Shown here: in pieces, positions 33,588-43,687 of the stretch
Layout: each line of letters opens with the position of its first letter
Position numbering within the stretch: the stretch's first letter is position 1
Notes under the pieces: generated by a model
Databases searched by the model: none
What the model saw: the letters and a program-made list of their open reading frames with translations, nothing else
What the model was told of the DNA's origin: nothing
NCBI RefSeq assembly: GCF_038502225.1
Contig: NC_091378.1
Coordinates: 6,287,600-6,351,599 of the forward strand
DNA: 64,000 bases
Reading direction: 5' to 3'
From: Cherax quadricarinatus
Taxonomy: Eukaryota > Arthropoda > Malacostraca > Decapoda > Parastacidae
Position numbers and translations under genes: made by a program

Positions 33588-34206
33588 AACACGACAGAGG
33601 GTCGCACTAGGAGTTGCATGAATGTCTTTCACATTATTTCTGATTACTCATATCAATATTATATAATATAATATAAATATATAATATACAAAGTCTCTCT
33701 TGTGCCAAGCACTTCTATAATTTCACAGCGTCCGTCACTAGGATATGCCCCTAGTTCTAGGGCAGTACACAGTATCGTTCTGCATACTCGTGGTTATATA
33801 CATCAGTGTAGAGACAGGATAGCATAGACGAGCAGGGCACTGAGGCTCGATCATAGTAGAGGAGACTGCATTCCACTCTTAAGTAGTGGTTGTGGAATGC
33901 GAGGCAGTATGAACATCTGAGTATGAAACAGCTTAAGGTGTGTAGTGAAGGGGGGGGGGTCTGCGGCAGGACAGTGTTGCGTCACGCAGTACCATCTCCC
34001 ACACGACACTACCCACTCAACACTCAGCTTATGTCTCCTCACACAACATTACTGTGAATATATAAATATAATAATTAGACATGACATGAGTATATATATA
34101 GTTAATATGGGCTGGAGGGATTAAGTTACTTTACTGAATTTGACATAGCAAGTAACAAAAGGTATTTGGGCATAAAATTACGTTAATTTAATGTAACTGA
34201 TAATTA
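33588..34206 (-). other. 3' untranslated region of the Gypsy element
   Basis: About 620 bp between the pol stop and the polypurine tract, AT-rich. A 63-codon frame at 33851-34042 has no motif. No envelope-like ORF is present. Confidence 0.7.
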
Positions 34207-37134
34207 TTAAGGACGAGACAGAGCGTCAGCAATTACATTACAATGACCACTTATGTGTTTTATGCTAATAGAATAAGGTTGGATTCTGAGGGCCCACCTC
34301 ATGATCCTAGCATTTTTACTTTTCATCGTATTTATATAAGTGAGTGGATTGTGGTCAGAAAAAACGTTAATTTTAAATGGGGAAGTGCCCAAATACACGT
34401 CAAAATGTTCCAAGGACACCACAAGAGCTAGAGCCTCTTTCTCAATAGTGGCATAATTTTTCTGGTGTCGTTTAAGCTTAGATGAATAGTAACATATAGG
34501 ATGGAGAATGTCAGTGGATGTTGACTGTTGGAGCAGCACAGCACCCACTGCATAACCACTCGCATCTATATGTAAAAAGAAGGGAAGATTGAAATTAGGA
34601 CTTTTCAACACAGGAGCAGAGGATAGCAAGCGCTTCAACCTTTTAAACGAGTCTGAACAATCTCTAGTCCAGGTGAACTGAACTTTGCTACTAGTAAGCT
34701 CAGTGAGAGGAGCTGCAATCTGAGAAAAGTTTGGACAGAACCTGCAATAATATCCTGCCATACCCAGGAATCTCTGTACTCCTTTCCTATCCTGAGGCAC
34801 TGGAAATTCAGAAATTGCACGAACCTTAGCCTCAATAGGAGCAACCTCACCTTGGCCGATACAAAAGCCTAGATAGGTAATCTTGGCTTGACCAAAACTA
34901 CATTTAGCTAAGTTAACAGTGAAGTTGTAGTGCGCCAGTCTCTCAAACAATGCTCTGAGACGCGTCAAGTGCTGTTCCCACTCGTCACTGTACACCACTA
35001 AGTCGTCAAGGTAGGCTTCTACTCCTTCTAAGTTGTGGGTCAACTCGTTCATTATACGTTGGAATGAAGAAGCCGCGTTACATAGGCCGAAGGGGGTGAC
35101 GAGGTAGTTAAACAATCCATCTTGAACAGTAAAAGCAGATATTTCTTGAGCACGTTCAGTAAGCGGGACTTGATAATAGCCTCGTAAGAGATCTAAACGG
35201 CTGACAAACTGGGCTCCTGACACACGATCAATAAGGTCGTCAATGCGAGGTAGAGGATAACCATCAGGCAAGGTGACAGAGTTCACTTTCCTGTAATCAG
35301 TGCACATCCTGAAACTACCGTCAGGTTTAGGCACTAAAATACAGGGAGATGCCCATGGACTTTTACTGCGCTCAATAAGTCCGTGAGATAACAGAAAATC
35401 AACCTCTTCTCTCAATGCTTTATGCTTTGTTGGACTCATCCTATATGGTGTTTGCTTAATGGGTGATGCTCCCTGTACATCAACGTCATGTACACCCAGA
35501 GTACAACGTTTAGGAACATCACCGAACAATTCAGGGAAATGCAAAATCATGTTTTTAATATCACCAGCTTTAACAATCCCAAGGTTACTAAGAAAATCGT
35601 CTAGTGACTGTAGAGTCACAGAATTTTCTAAACGCACCTCTATACCTCTAGAGATGTCAGGTAGACTGACGTTTTCTTCCTCTGTCCTAGGAAGAATAGA
35701 AGTAGTAGGTAGAGGACTAGCGTAGTATGCCTTAAGCTGGTTAACATGGTACACATGATTAGATTTCTTTTTCCCAGGCGTACGTACCAAATAATTTACG
35801 TCGCTAAGCTTTTTCACTACTTCCAGGGGACCATCATACCTGGCTTGTAGAGCATGACCTGGTACTAATTTCCGAGCCATCACCTTATCTCCTGCTTTAA
35901 AAGAACGAGAGACAGCACGCTTGTCATAATGTTGCTTCATTCTAGCTTGGGCTGAAACTAGGTTTTTCGAAGCTAGCTCTCTAGTGGCTGTCAAATGTTG
36001 CTGCATTAATGAAGGTGAAGTACTCAATGATGGATTTGATTTTCCTGTCCACACGTCTTTCAACACTGCGAGAGGACCACGCACTTGGTGTCCGAATATT
36101 AATTCAAACGGACTAAATCCGAGACTTTCTTGCTCACTTTCTCTCATAGCGAACAGAAGAAATGGTATACCTTCATCCCAGTCTCTAGAAAAATGTTCAC
36201 AATAAGCTCTCATCATAGACTTCAGTGTCTGATGAAATCTCTCTAGAGCCCCTTGTGACTGTGGATGATAACTGGTTGAAAGTACAGACTTTATTCCTAG
36301 GTGGGATAATGCTTCTCGAAAGATCTTAGAAGTGAAATTAGATCCCTGATCAGACTGTATCTCTCGTGGCAATCCAACCTGGGAGAAAAATTTCATCAAC
36401 GCTCTCACAATAGCACGAGCATTAATTTTTCTCATAGGAATAGCTTCGGGATAGCGTGTTGCAGCGTCCATAATAGTAAATAAGTATTGGTTTCCTAGTT
36501 TGGTTCTAGGCAAAGGACCAACACAATCAATAATAAGACGTGAGAATGGTTCACCATGCACGGTGATAGGAATGAGAGGCGCAGGTGGAGGTGTGTGCCC
36601 TGGCTTGCCTGTCACTTGACACACGTGGCAACGTCGCACATGATCAGCTACTGTTTCCTTCATTTTGGGCCAAGTAAAATGTTTTGCCAGTTTACCGAGT
36701 GTCTTCTTGACACCCAAATGTCCTCCTATGGGACTATTGTGAGCAAAATCAATGGCTTGTTCACGAAATGTAACTGGTAACACTACGGAATGCTTGACTG
36801 TGATGGAAACACTATCGGCTGACAACTTACATGTAGTTTTCTCCATCAGTACACCGTTACTATAATAGTAACAATTATCGAGATCCTTTGCTTCACTCTC
36901 AGTAACTGCTATATCTCTCAGTCTTTCCAGTGACTGATCAACAAACTGATCCTTGATTAAATCATCATGAGTTAGAAATTTAACGTCAGTTGTGTCCTGA
37001 CTAGGTTGATTACCGGGGGGAGTTAGTGTTAATGATCCTGGGCGCAGAGCGTCACTAAACAACATTTTCAACCCCAAATCATTGTCATCCACTAACTCAA
37101 CAGGAGACAAGGATGGTTGTTGAATCTTTGACAT
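34207..37134 (-). CDS. pol: Gypsy Pol: integrase, reverse transcriptase, RNase H in this order
   Basis: An intact 975-codon frame. Residues 132-172 are the integrase H2C2 zinc finger (H132, H139, C169, C172). The core is D203, D262, E298 with DD35E spacing. Residues 415-470 form a GPY/F-like module (YDGPLEVV ... HVNQLKAY). Reverse transcriptase follows: VPKPDGSFRMCTDYRKVN (601-618), RLDLLRGYYQVPL with D648, PFGLCNAASSFQRIMN (681-696) and YLDD (708-711). RNase H spans about 853-972 with D857, E898, D927 and D970, ending HISGHCNVIADALSRP then stop. All catalytic residues are present. No protease is visible. The RT sequence and the GPY/F module are Ty3/Gypsy type, but the order is that of Ty1/Copia, as known for Gmr1-like elements. 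The enzyme would copy element RNA to DNA and insert it into the genome. Confidence 0.95.
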   Translation of the reverse strand: MSKIQQPSLSPVELVDDNDLGLKMLFSDALRPGSLTLTPPGNQPSQDTTDVKFLTHDDLIKDQFVDQSLERLRDIAVTESEAKDLDNCYYYSNGVLMEKTTCKLSADSVSITVKHSVVLPVTFREQAIDFAHNSPIGGHLGVKKTLGKLAKHFTWPKMKETVADHVRRCHVCQVTGKPGHTPPPAPLIPITVHGEPFSRLIIDCVGPLPRTKLGNQYLFTIMDAATRYPEAIPMRKINARAIVRALMKFFSQVGLPREIQSDQGSNFTSKIFREALSHLGIKSVLSTSYHPQSQGALERFHQTLKSMMRAYCEHFSRDWDEGIPFLLFAMRESEQESLGFSPFELIFGHQVRGPLAVLKDVWTGKSNPSLSTSPSLMQQHLTATRELASKNLVSAQARMKQHYDKRAVSRSFKAGDKVMARKLVPGHALQARYDGPLEVVKKLSDVNYLVRTPGKKKSNHVYHVNQLKAYYASPLPTTSILPRTEEENVSLPDISRGIEVRLENSVTLQSLDDFLSNLGIVKAGDIKNMILHFPELFGDVPKRCTLGVHDVDVQGASPIKQTPYRMSPTKHKALREEVDFLLSHGLIERSKSPWASPCILVPKPDGSFRMCTDYRKVNSVTLPDGYPLPRIDDLIDRVSGAQFVSRLDLLRGYYQVPLTERAQEISAFTVQDGLFNYLVTPFGLCNAASSFQRIMNELTHNLEGVEAYLDDLVVYSDEWEQHLTRLRALFERLAHYNFTVNLAKCSFGQAKITYLGFCIGQGEVAPIEAKVRAISEFPVPQDRKGVQRFLGMAGYYCRFCPNFSQIAAPLTELTSSKVQFTWTRDCSDSFKRLKRLLSSAPVLKSPNFNLPFFLHIDASGYAVGAVLLQQSTSTDILHPICYYSSKLKRHQKNYATIEKEALALVVSLEHFDVYLGTSPFKINVFSDHNPLTYINTMKSKNARIMRWALRIQPYSISIKHISGHCNVIADALSRP

Positions 37135-37138
37135 AGCT

Positions 37139-37789
37139 CTAGTAATTGCGCTGAGAGGAAATAAAATAGGTTTCTCTTTGGAAATCTTCTTCGTTCAATC
37201 TCCTTTGTGCCTCAATTTGTGCAGTCTGCAACATAAAGAGGCGTTCCAACCTCTCAAACTGTTCCTGAGAGATAGGACCAGTGGGTAATGGAGGAGTAGG
37301 GAAATTAACATGGTCTGGACGGTCCTTAGGTCGGACACTTGGTCCAGCCGTCTCTAGAGTGTCTAGATCTGGTCTAGGATAAGTAAATACAGGTGTATCA
37401 TACACTGTACTAGTATTAGGCTGTGTCATACTAACAGCTATACTCTGTACTATAGTGTCAGTGAGGGAAGGCGTGAGCGAGAACTGAGCTACACTAGGCT
37501 CAGACACGAGGCTCACTTCTGCTCTAGTTGCTCTTTCATCTTCATCAAATAGAGTCATACTTCCTAATTGTGACACTAGGCTTTCTGAATCTGAATCATA
37601 ATCAGACATCTCTGTATGAGCAGGAAACAATATATCTTTAATTAATGCTCTGACAGTTTCAGCGGTGTAATTCCTGTTATACGTCACACCGAGATATTTG
37701 GCTACTTGCCAACACGTCTGAAGTTTTAATGTACTTAACTCAGACAAAGTCAGAGTATCAATTAACTGTTTCACTTTGGCATACATCAC
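37139..37789 (-). CDS. Truncated gag-like ORF1 of the Gypsy element
   Basis: 216 codons between the primer-binding site and pol. Residues about 1-55 (LSELSTLKLQTCWQVAKYLG, then VRALIKDIL) look like the short helical N-terminal module, SAP-like, found at the start of many invertebrate Gypsy gag proteins. The middle is acidic and Ser/Thr/Pro-rich. The C-terminal 40 residues (QEQFERLERLFMLQTAQIEA) predict a helix or coiled coil. I see no capsid-like region, no CCHC knuckle and no protease D(T/S)G motif, all expected before pol, so an internal deletion relative to an autonomous relative is likely (inference). The stop TAG is 4 bases before the pol ATG. The pol frame is open back to 37194, so pol could also be reached by a +1 frameshift in the 53-base overlap. 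The first ATG gives the start. Confidence 0.7.
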   Translation of the reverse strand: MMYAKVKQLIDTLTLSELSTLKLQTCWQVAKYLGVTYNRNYTAETVRALIKDILFPAHTEMSDYDSDSESLVSQLGSMTLFDEDERATRAEVSLVSEPSVAQFSLTPSLTDTIVQSIAVSMTQPNTSTVYDTPVFTYPRPDLDTLETAGPSVRPKDRPDHVNFPTPPLPTGPISQEQFERLERLFMLQTAQIEAQRRLNEEDFQRETYFISSQRNY

Positions 37790-38054
37790 GAAAATAATTG
37801 TACTACGAGAGAGTGATTATGGGAAACTATAATCTTGATAGGAATTTTAGTGTTGGTTGTCTTAAAGCTAGAACTCATAAACAGTATTTCCATCTCCTTG
37901 GATCAAGAGACTCAGTCAGGTACATACATCCACCTGGTATGTTGTACAAGACTAAACTCAAAGTCTTCAGATTAGGAAAGTACTCAAAGTGTTTGATCAT
38001 AGAAGTACTAGTATGTCAAACTGGACAATTTCTCCAACACCTTGGATCAAGAGC

Positions 38055-38072
38055 CTCCCGGACAGGCCCCCA
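38055..38072 (-). other. Primer-binding site, tRNA-Pro-like
   Basis: On the minus strand, two bases after the 5' LTR, the sequence is TGGGGGCCTGTCCGGGAG. This is 15 of 18 identical to the primer-binding site complementary to tRNA-Pro used by many LTR elements (TGGGGGCTCGTCCGGGAT). Reverse transcription would start here. Confidence 0.75.
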
Positions 38073-38074
38073 TT

Positions 38075-39390
38075 TGTTACAAAAAACGCGATTCTAAAAG
38101 CTTAGAGATCTCCAGTGAATACTAGAAAGGACTGCCCTTCTAGCATCCAGCCTGTTACTGGGTTTTCGTAACAAGTAGTCAGTATCCTTTTCCAATTATC
38201 CATTAAAATTCAGTATGGTTCAATAGTGCTTTAGGATTACAACTGGTAGGCTACTAACTAGAGAAATTAAAATTTAATAAATTTATTAAGTCTATAAGTT
38301 GTCTAGAGGTATATTATCAAAGTAAATTAAATCACATCAATCAAAATAAAATCAATCTCTCGAGTTCAATATTATTGTGCTGAAAGCACATATCACATTT
38401 ATAATTCTTAAGTACCGTCAGGTACATTAACATTCAATAAGATATTACAAATATGTACAAGTGTGTATGCGTGTAAGTGCTCTTTAGTAGTTAGCTATGT
38501 CTCAAGACTCGAATAAGACTTAAACAAGTGACTGACAAAGTCCTCAAATAAACTAACTTCTTGACCGACTGGCAACCCGAACAGTCTGCTTGAACAACAA
38601 AGAATGCTAAGCCCAATAGCAATGCAATATCAAGCGACAGCGACACAGAATCAGGAACAAGGAGATAATATAACGACACTAAGTAGGGACCATCTGCAGA
38701 TCCTCCACAAAAGTTACAAAACTCCCATAATACTGAATCTTTGTTCAGCATAGGTAAAACTGTGACTGTGACAATACACAGGAACCAGTACAAAATTAGG
38801 TCAGAAGCTATAGCTAAGGACCTGAGATATTCAGAGTGTCTAAGCGACACACAACCTCAGTACAACGTCGAAAATCACTAAGTCTTTACAATGTTCTGTG
38901 AACAAAGTTCTACAGAACTAACAAGAATAATGAGACAGACAATCTGTCCAACCAGCAAGCGAGTCTCCAGCAGACTGTCAGACAGACAAGCTGTCCAACC
39001 AGCAAGCGAGTCTCCAGCAGACTGTCAGACAGACAAGCTGTCCAACCAGCAAGCGAGTCTCCAGCAGACTGTATACTTCAAGCGAAAGGTGAGGACACCC
39101 CCCCCTCGATCACGTGATAGCTACGTGGACAACTGCAGCTCAGAAGCCGGCAGTATAACGAGCGACAAGCGATAATTACAGTAGTTTGACAATCAAGCCT
39201 AACTGAGCACATTTTATATACATCCTAACAACATAAGCTAAATAACAATATAACAGTCAAATAATAATATAAAGTCATACATTTACGATTTAGCTATTAT
39301 CGCAAATATGCAATATAAAATTAAATGAAAAGGTAATATACATTATATATATACATAATGATCATTGTAACCCATTCAGGGGTTGCAACA
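38075..39390 (-). repeat. 5' LTR of the Gypsy element
   Basis: 1316 bp, TG...CA on the minus strand. A 47-bp unit starting CAGACAGACAAGCTGTCC is tandemly repeated about three times near 38935-39072. The minus strand has AATAAA within its TTAATAAATTTATT stretch (about 38275-38290), a possible polyadenylation signal. It would contain the promoter for the element transcript; I cannot identify a TATA box with confidence. Confidence 0.93.
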
Positions 39391-40303
39391 GTGGTGGTAG
39401 TGGTTCTGGTGGTAGTGGTGGTAGTGGTGGAAGTGGTTCTGGTGGTAGTGGTTCTGGTGGCAGTGGCGGTGGTAGTGGTAGTGGTGGTAGTGGTGGTAGT
39501 GGTGGTGGTAGTGGTGGTTGTGGAGGTGGTAGTGGTGGCAGTGGTAGTAGTGGTGGTGGTTCTGGTGGTAGTGGTTCTGGTGGTAGTAGTTCTGGTGGTA
39601 GTGATTCTGGTGGTAGTGGTGGTGGTGGTGGTGGTGGTGGTGGTGGTGGTGGTAGTGGTGGTAGTGGCGGTAGTGGTGGTGGTGGTAGTGGTGGTAGTGG
39701 TTCTGGTGGTAGTGGTGGTGGTAGTGGTGTAGTAGTGGTGGTGGTGGTGGTGGTAGTGGCGGTAGTGGTGGTGGTGGTAGTGGCGGTAGTGGTGGTGGTA
39801 GTGGTTCTGGTGGTAGTGGCGGTGGTAGTGGTGGTGGTAGTGGTGTAGTGGTGGTGGTAGTGGTGTAGTGGTGTAGTGGTGGTGGTAGTGGTGTAGTGGT
39901 AGTAGTGGTGGTGGTGGTAGTAGTGGTAGTGTGGTGGTGGTAGTGGTGGTAGTGGTGGTGGTAGTGGTGGTGGTGTAGTGGTGGTAGTACTGGTGGTAGT
40001 GTGGTGGTAGTGTGGTGGTAGTGTAGTGGTGGTAGTGGTGGTGGTAGTGGTGGTGTAGTGATGGTGGTGGTGGTGGTGGTGGTAGTGGTGGTAGTGGTGG
40101 TGGTGGTGGTGGTGGTAGTGGTGGTGGTGGTGGTGGTGGTAGTGGTGGTAGTAGTGGTGGTGGTGGTGGTGGTAGTGGTGGTGGTAGTGGTGGTAGTAGT
40201 GGTGGTGGTGGTAGTGGTGGTTGTGGTGGTGGTGGTGGTAGTGGTGGTGGTGGTGGTAGTGGTGGTGGTAGTGGTGGTGGTGGTGGTGGTAGTGGTGGTG
40301 GTA

Positions 40304-40368
<65 letters not shown>

Positions 40369-40408
40369 GGTAGTGGTGGTGGTAGTGGTGGTGGTAGTGG
40401 TGGTGGTA

Positions 40409-40467
<59 letters not shown>

Positions 40468-40540
40468 GGTAGTGGTGGTGGTAGTGGTGGTGGAAGTTGC
40501 AGCGGTGGTAGTTGTAGCGGTGGTGGTAGAAGTGGTGGTG
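39391..40540. repeat. GTGGTAGTGGT array, right part
   Basis: 1.15 kb continuing the array at 30805, with GTAGTGGTTCTGGTG variants on the left and pure (AGT)n runs at 40310-40358 and 40415-40458. The poly-Val, poly-Thr and His-rich frames are artefacts. Confidence 0.95.
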
Positions 40541-41130
40541 GTCAGGTACCCATGCACTTTGCCCCAGGCCCAGACTCGTGAACCTCCATATTCAACAAGA
40601 ATCGCAAGAAACCACCATCACGTGCCTTAAATATTCTATGGAGAGGGAGCTGGGCCAGGAGGGTCGTCCCAAAGCCATTAAACACAACGGACACAGCCCC
40701 CTCTACACAACGATGCCACTAAAACCCTCGAAAAAAAAATACAGTCTCTCTGATGTCCATTATTAAAATCTTCGAAAGAATTTTAAAAAGTAAGACTAAT
40801 GCTCAAATTCCCAGCAATTGCACAACCCAGGGTAACATGGGATTACAGCAGGTCGTTCCTGCCTCTCACAACAACTGGACAATCACGACATAGTCTTAGA
40901 TACAATGGAGGGCAAACAGAATGCGGATATTCTCAAAAGCCATCAACCAGTGCGATCATGGTGTAACAACACACAAAATGCTGATCAAAGGAATGAGTGG
41001 AAATGTAGGTAGATGGAGTTTTAAAATCTCTGACAAAGAGAACTCGGAGTAATAAGGTAAAAAAATTAATCTAGGGCTGCCGTTGTGTAAAGCGGTGTTC
41101 CCCAAGGCACGTTACTCCTTGGATTTGAGT
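40541..41130 (+). pseudogene. LINE reverse-transcriptase fragment, degraded
   Basis: In shifting plus-strand frames I read VSLMSIIKIFERILKSK, NCTTQGNMGLQQV (RT finger region), DTMEGKQNADIL, a KAINQCDHGV segment corresponding to the KAFD.CDHGV active-site region, then KMLIKGMSGNVGRW, and a VPQGTLLL-like segment near 41095. These are ordered motifs of a CR1/jockey-type LINE RT. Several frameshifts and stops are present. The 5' part (40560-40700) is a dispersed sequence I only partly recognise. Confidence 0.65.
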
Positions 41131-41224
41131 GGAACTTGCACGTGAGTAAATAGATTTGTCAGAGCTTATTGTTAGGGTAGTACTGAAAGGTTCTGTTAGT
41201 GGGATGATATTGTAAAAGACCTGC

Positions 41225-41285
41225 CAAGTATGGGCCAACAGGCCTACTGCAGTGTTTCTCCTTTCTTATGTTCTTACGTTCTTAT
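41225..41285 (-). repeat. Copy of the CAGGCC...CTAGGCAGGTC dispersed motif
   Basis: AAGACCTGCCAAGTATGGGC, CAACAGGCCTACTGCAGTG and TTCTTATGTTCTTACGTTC are the reverse of 48340-48412. Confidence 0.75.
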
Positions 41286-41326
41286 GAGAGTGGAATCAGT
41301 GGAGGACACAGCAAATCTCCAAGCTG

Positions 41327-41626
41327 GAAAATTAGACACATAGACATCTGGGTATCTTTATTTGTAGATGTTTAGCCATACAGTGACTATCAACACAAGG
41401 ACAATGTGAAGAACGTAGAATTATATACAAAAGATGAGGTAATCAGTCCCTCACCAACTTCAAGCCTGAGGGACTGATCACTTCACCCTTTGTATATAAT
41501 TCAACATTCTTCACATCATGACCATGTATTGATAAAGCCAGTGGTTGGCGAAACGTCTACAAATACAGATACCCAGATGTTTCACGTGTCTAATTTTTCA
41601 ACTTGTCGTTGTATACCATTCATGTA
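41327..41626. mobile_element. Palindromic PLE-tail insertion (300 bp) with 15-bp TSD
   Basis: Two PLE tails face outward: a minus-strand tail at 41327-41455 and a plus-strand tail at 41465-41626, meeting at CAGTCCCTCACC...GAGGGACTG. The right arm runs about 27 bp beyond the left arm (ACTTGTCG...TATACCATTCATGTA). The flanks are CAAATCTCCAAGCTG at 41312-41326 and again at 41627-41641, a perfect 15-bp target-site duplication. In the plus tail the hairpin GCCA-GTGGT-TGGC separates TGATAAA and GAAACGT. Confidence 0.85.
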
Positions 41627-41851
41627 CAAATCTCCAAGCTGCTGTATATACACGTATATACACCAATACGTGCGTATCTCTCAGTATATATACACCGAAG
41701 AAGTATATATCTCAGTGTATATACACCGAGATATTTATTCTCAGAAAAAATACGCAATTTACTTCCTCTCAGGAAGCCGATGCCTTGATGTCGTTGAAGG
41801 GCTCTTGATCCAGTGAACTGGAGCAACCCTTCCTTTCCTCGTAATTTACAC

Positions 41852-42095
41852 ATCATTCCTAAGTACCTGATTTTTCCCCTGGTCGTTCCTGAGTACTTGA
41901 TTCTCCCCTGATCGTTCCTGAGTACTTGATTCTCCCTTGGTCGTTCCTGCGTCCTTTAATCCCCCCTGGTCGTTCCCGAGTACTTAATTCTCACATGGTC
42001 GTTCCCGAGTACTCGATTCTCCCCTGGTCGTTCCTGAGCACTTAAATCTCCGTCTGTAGTCCTTAAGTACTTTTTTCCCCTAGCGTACCGATGAG
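41852..42095. repeat. 30-bp degenerate minisatellite
   Basis: About eight copies of a unit based on CTGGTCGTTCCTGAGTACTT followed by GATTCTCCCC, with point changes. Downstream, GGTCGTACTAC(G) recurs at 42116, 42172 and 42657. No gene. Confidence 0.8.
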
Positions 42096-42239
42096 TAATT
42101 TTTCTGGTACAGTATGGTCGTACTACGAGAGAATACCTTCTCGGTCGTACTTGGGGTGATGCCACCCACAGGGGTCGTACTACGGCTACCACTACCACCT
42201 AGAATTGTACAAAGGAATGACCATTAAAATGGTATAAAA

Positions 42240-42475
42240 TACCGACAGGTTGTTAGGTGAGACACACATGCAACAGTTAGGTATCTTTATTTCGAAACGT
42301 TTCGCCGACACAGTAGGCTTCTTCAGTCGAGTACAAAAAAGTTGATAGAAACAGAAGATACTTGAAGACGATGTAATCAGTCCATCACCCTTGAAGCTTT
42401 GAGGTGTTCAGTCCCTCAGTCTGGAGAAGAGTATTGTTCCATAGTCTGAAACAATATAGAGTTGAAGTGACAGGA
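42240..42475 (-). mobile_element. PLE-tail copy
   Basis: The minus strand carries the outer sequence CCTAACAACCTGTCGGTATT, the GTATCTTTATT..GAAACGTTTCGCC motif reversed, and CTTCTTCAGTC. Bases 42476-43214 hold no recognisable gene; short frames lack motifs. Confidence 0.7.
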
Positions 42476-43214
42476 TGGAGACTATATACCGCCAGGAGGT
42501 GAGATGTAGGCCACTAGTAGAGGGACCTGACCTTCCAACGACAACATTCTTACCTCTACTAGTGGCCTACTAGGGGAAAACAGGAAGACACCATCTTGGA
42601 GAGTGCTAAAGGGGCTATACCTATGTTGAGTCGGGCACAGTGCAGTTACCATCTCGGGTCGTACTATATGCTGCCCTCCAGGGTCGCACAAAAAGATACG
42701 CTGCTACGACTTCAGGGTTACTGGTACGACTTTCCCCAGAGGAGCTGCCATAACTCTCTACAACATCACACTTCCATTAACGTACACTGAAGATTGGCTA
42801 CATTTTCTCATATATCATGAGGCGTTTCTGGTAAGCTGGTTGCTGGTAGACATTTGCCATTATGTATACACACCGAGAGGTATACGTATCTTGGTGTATA
42901 TATATACATAAAGTTTACGAAGAGCTCAAAAAGACATAAGCGCAGAGGTGTAACATATGGTGATCTCGAGAATGCCATGGGATCATGAGACTGTTGTTAG
43001 GTAGGTGGTGTTTTGCCTGGTTGAGTATCATGTATACTAATGTTTTTGGAATATCGTAGTTTACAGTATTATTATGGTGTCGGTGACGGAGGCTTCCAGA
43101 CATCGTAGGCGTCTAAGAACTTGTTCGGTGAGGACTAATTGTGCCTAATCCCTATATTAGGAACTATAAGTATTCTTGGCTGGTGTGAACGGGTGACATG
43201 TAGGCTTAATGACC

Positions 43215-43340
43215 GTGTTAAGTAAAAGGACACAAGTGCAATTAATGTGACATTTTATTGTGGCAACGTTTCGCTCTCCAGGAGCTTTGTCGATAGCCTT
43301 TAAGCCACTGGCTTCTTAAGTTTGTGTGCTCTTCACACCA
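43215..43340 (-). mobile_element. PLE-tail copy matching the 3' end of the PLE at 48422
   Basis: GTAAAAGGACACAAGTGCAA, TTTATTGTGGCAACGTTTCG and CTCTCCAGGAGCTTTGTC are the reverse complement of 50165-50226. Confidence 0.8.
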
Positions 43341-43345
43341 ACTCC

Positions 43346-43672
43346 AAGGTTGAGGGACTGACTACCTCACCTTTTGTATTCAGTTCTACTGTCTTCAATT
43401 TATGTCCTTGAATTTGTACTGATAAAGCCACTGGATGGCGAAACGTCTACAATAAAGATACCCAGATGTTGCACATGTGTCTCAGTTTTCATCTTGTCGG
43501 TAGTACAAGAATGGTATACAATACCGACAAGATGAAATTGAGACACATATGCAACATCTGGGTATCTTTATTGTAGACGTTTCGCCATCCAGTGGCTTTT
43601 TCAATACAAATTCCAGGACATAACTTGAAGACAGTAGAACTATGTACAGAAGATGAGGTAATCAGTCCCTCA
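43346..43672. mobile_element. Inverted pair of PLE tails, tails inward
   Basis: A plus-strand tail (43346-43505) and a minus-strand tail (43506-43672) meet at CTTGTCGGTAGTACAAG...TACCGACAAG. The arms of about 160 bp are nearly identical inverted copies. The minus copy continues as PLE body and is interrupted at 43688 by another palindrome. Confidence 0.8.
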
Positions 43673-43687
43673 ACCTAGCAGTAGGTG

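Larger units (their letters stand above)
32264..39390 (-). mobile_element. Full-length Ty3/Gypsy LTR retrotransposon, IN-RT-RH pol order
   Basis: A 7127-bp element on the minus strand: two 1316-bp LTRs (38075-39390 as the 5' LTR, 32264-33579 as the 3' LTR), a primer-binding site, a short gag-like ORF, a 975-codon pol ORF and a G-tract next to the 3' LTR. GTGGT borders both sides (32259-32263 and 39391-39395). The two LTRs look identical by eye apart from one base (TTATCA at about 33492 against TTATCG at about 39302), so insertion is very recent. Pol carries integrase before reverse transcriptase, unlike ordinary Gypsy elements. No capsid, CCHC or protease region is recognisable, so the copy may depend on a helper. 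Confidence 0.95.

Noticed and set aside
33851..34042. Possible envelope-like ORF downstream of pol
   Set aside because: Only 63 codons, no signal peptide, cysteine pattern or membrane anchor. The region is a simple 3' UTR.
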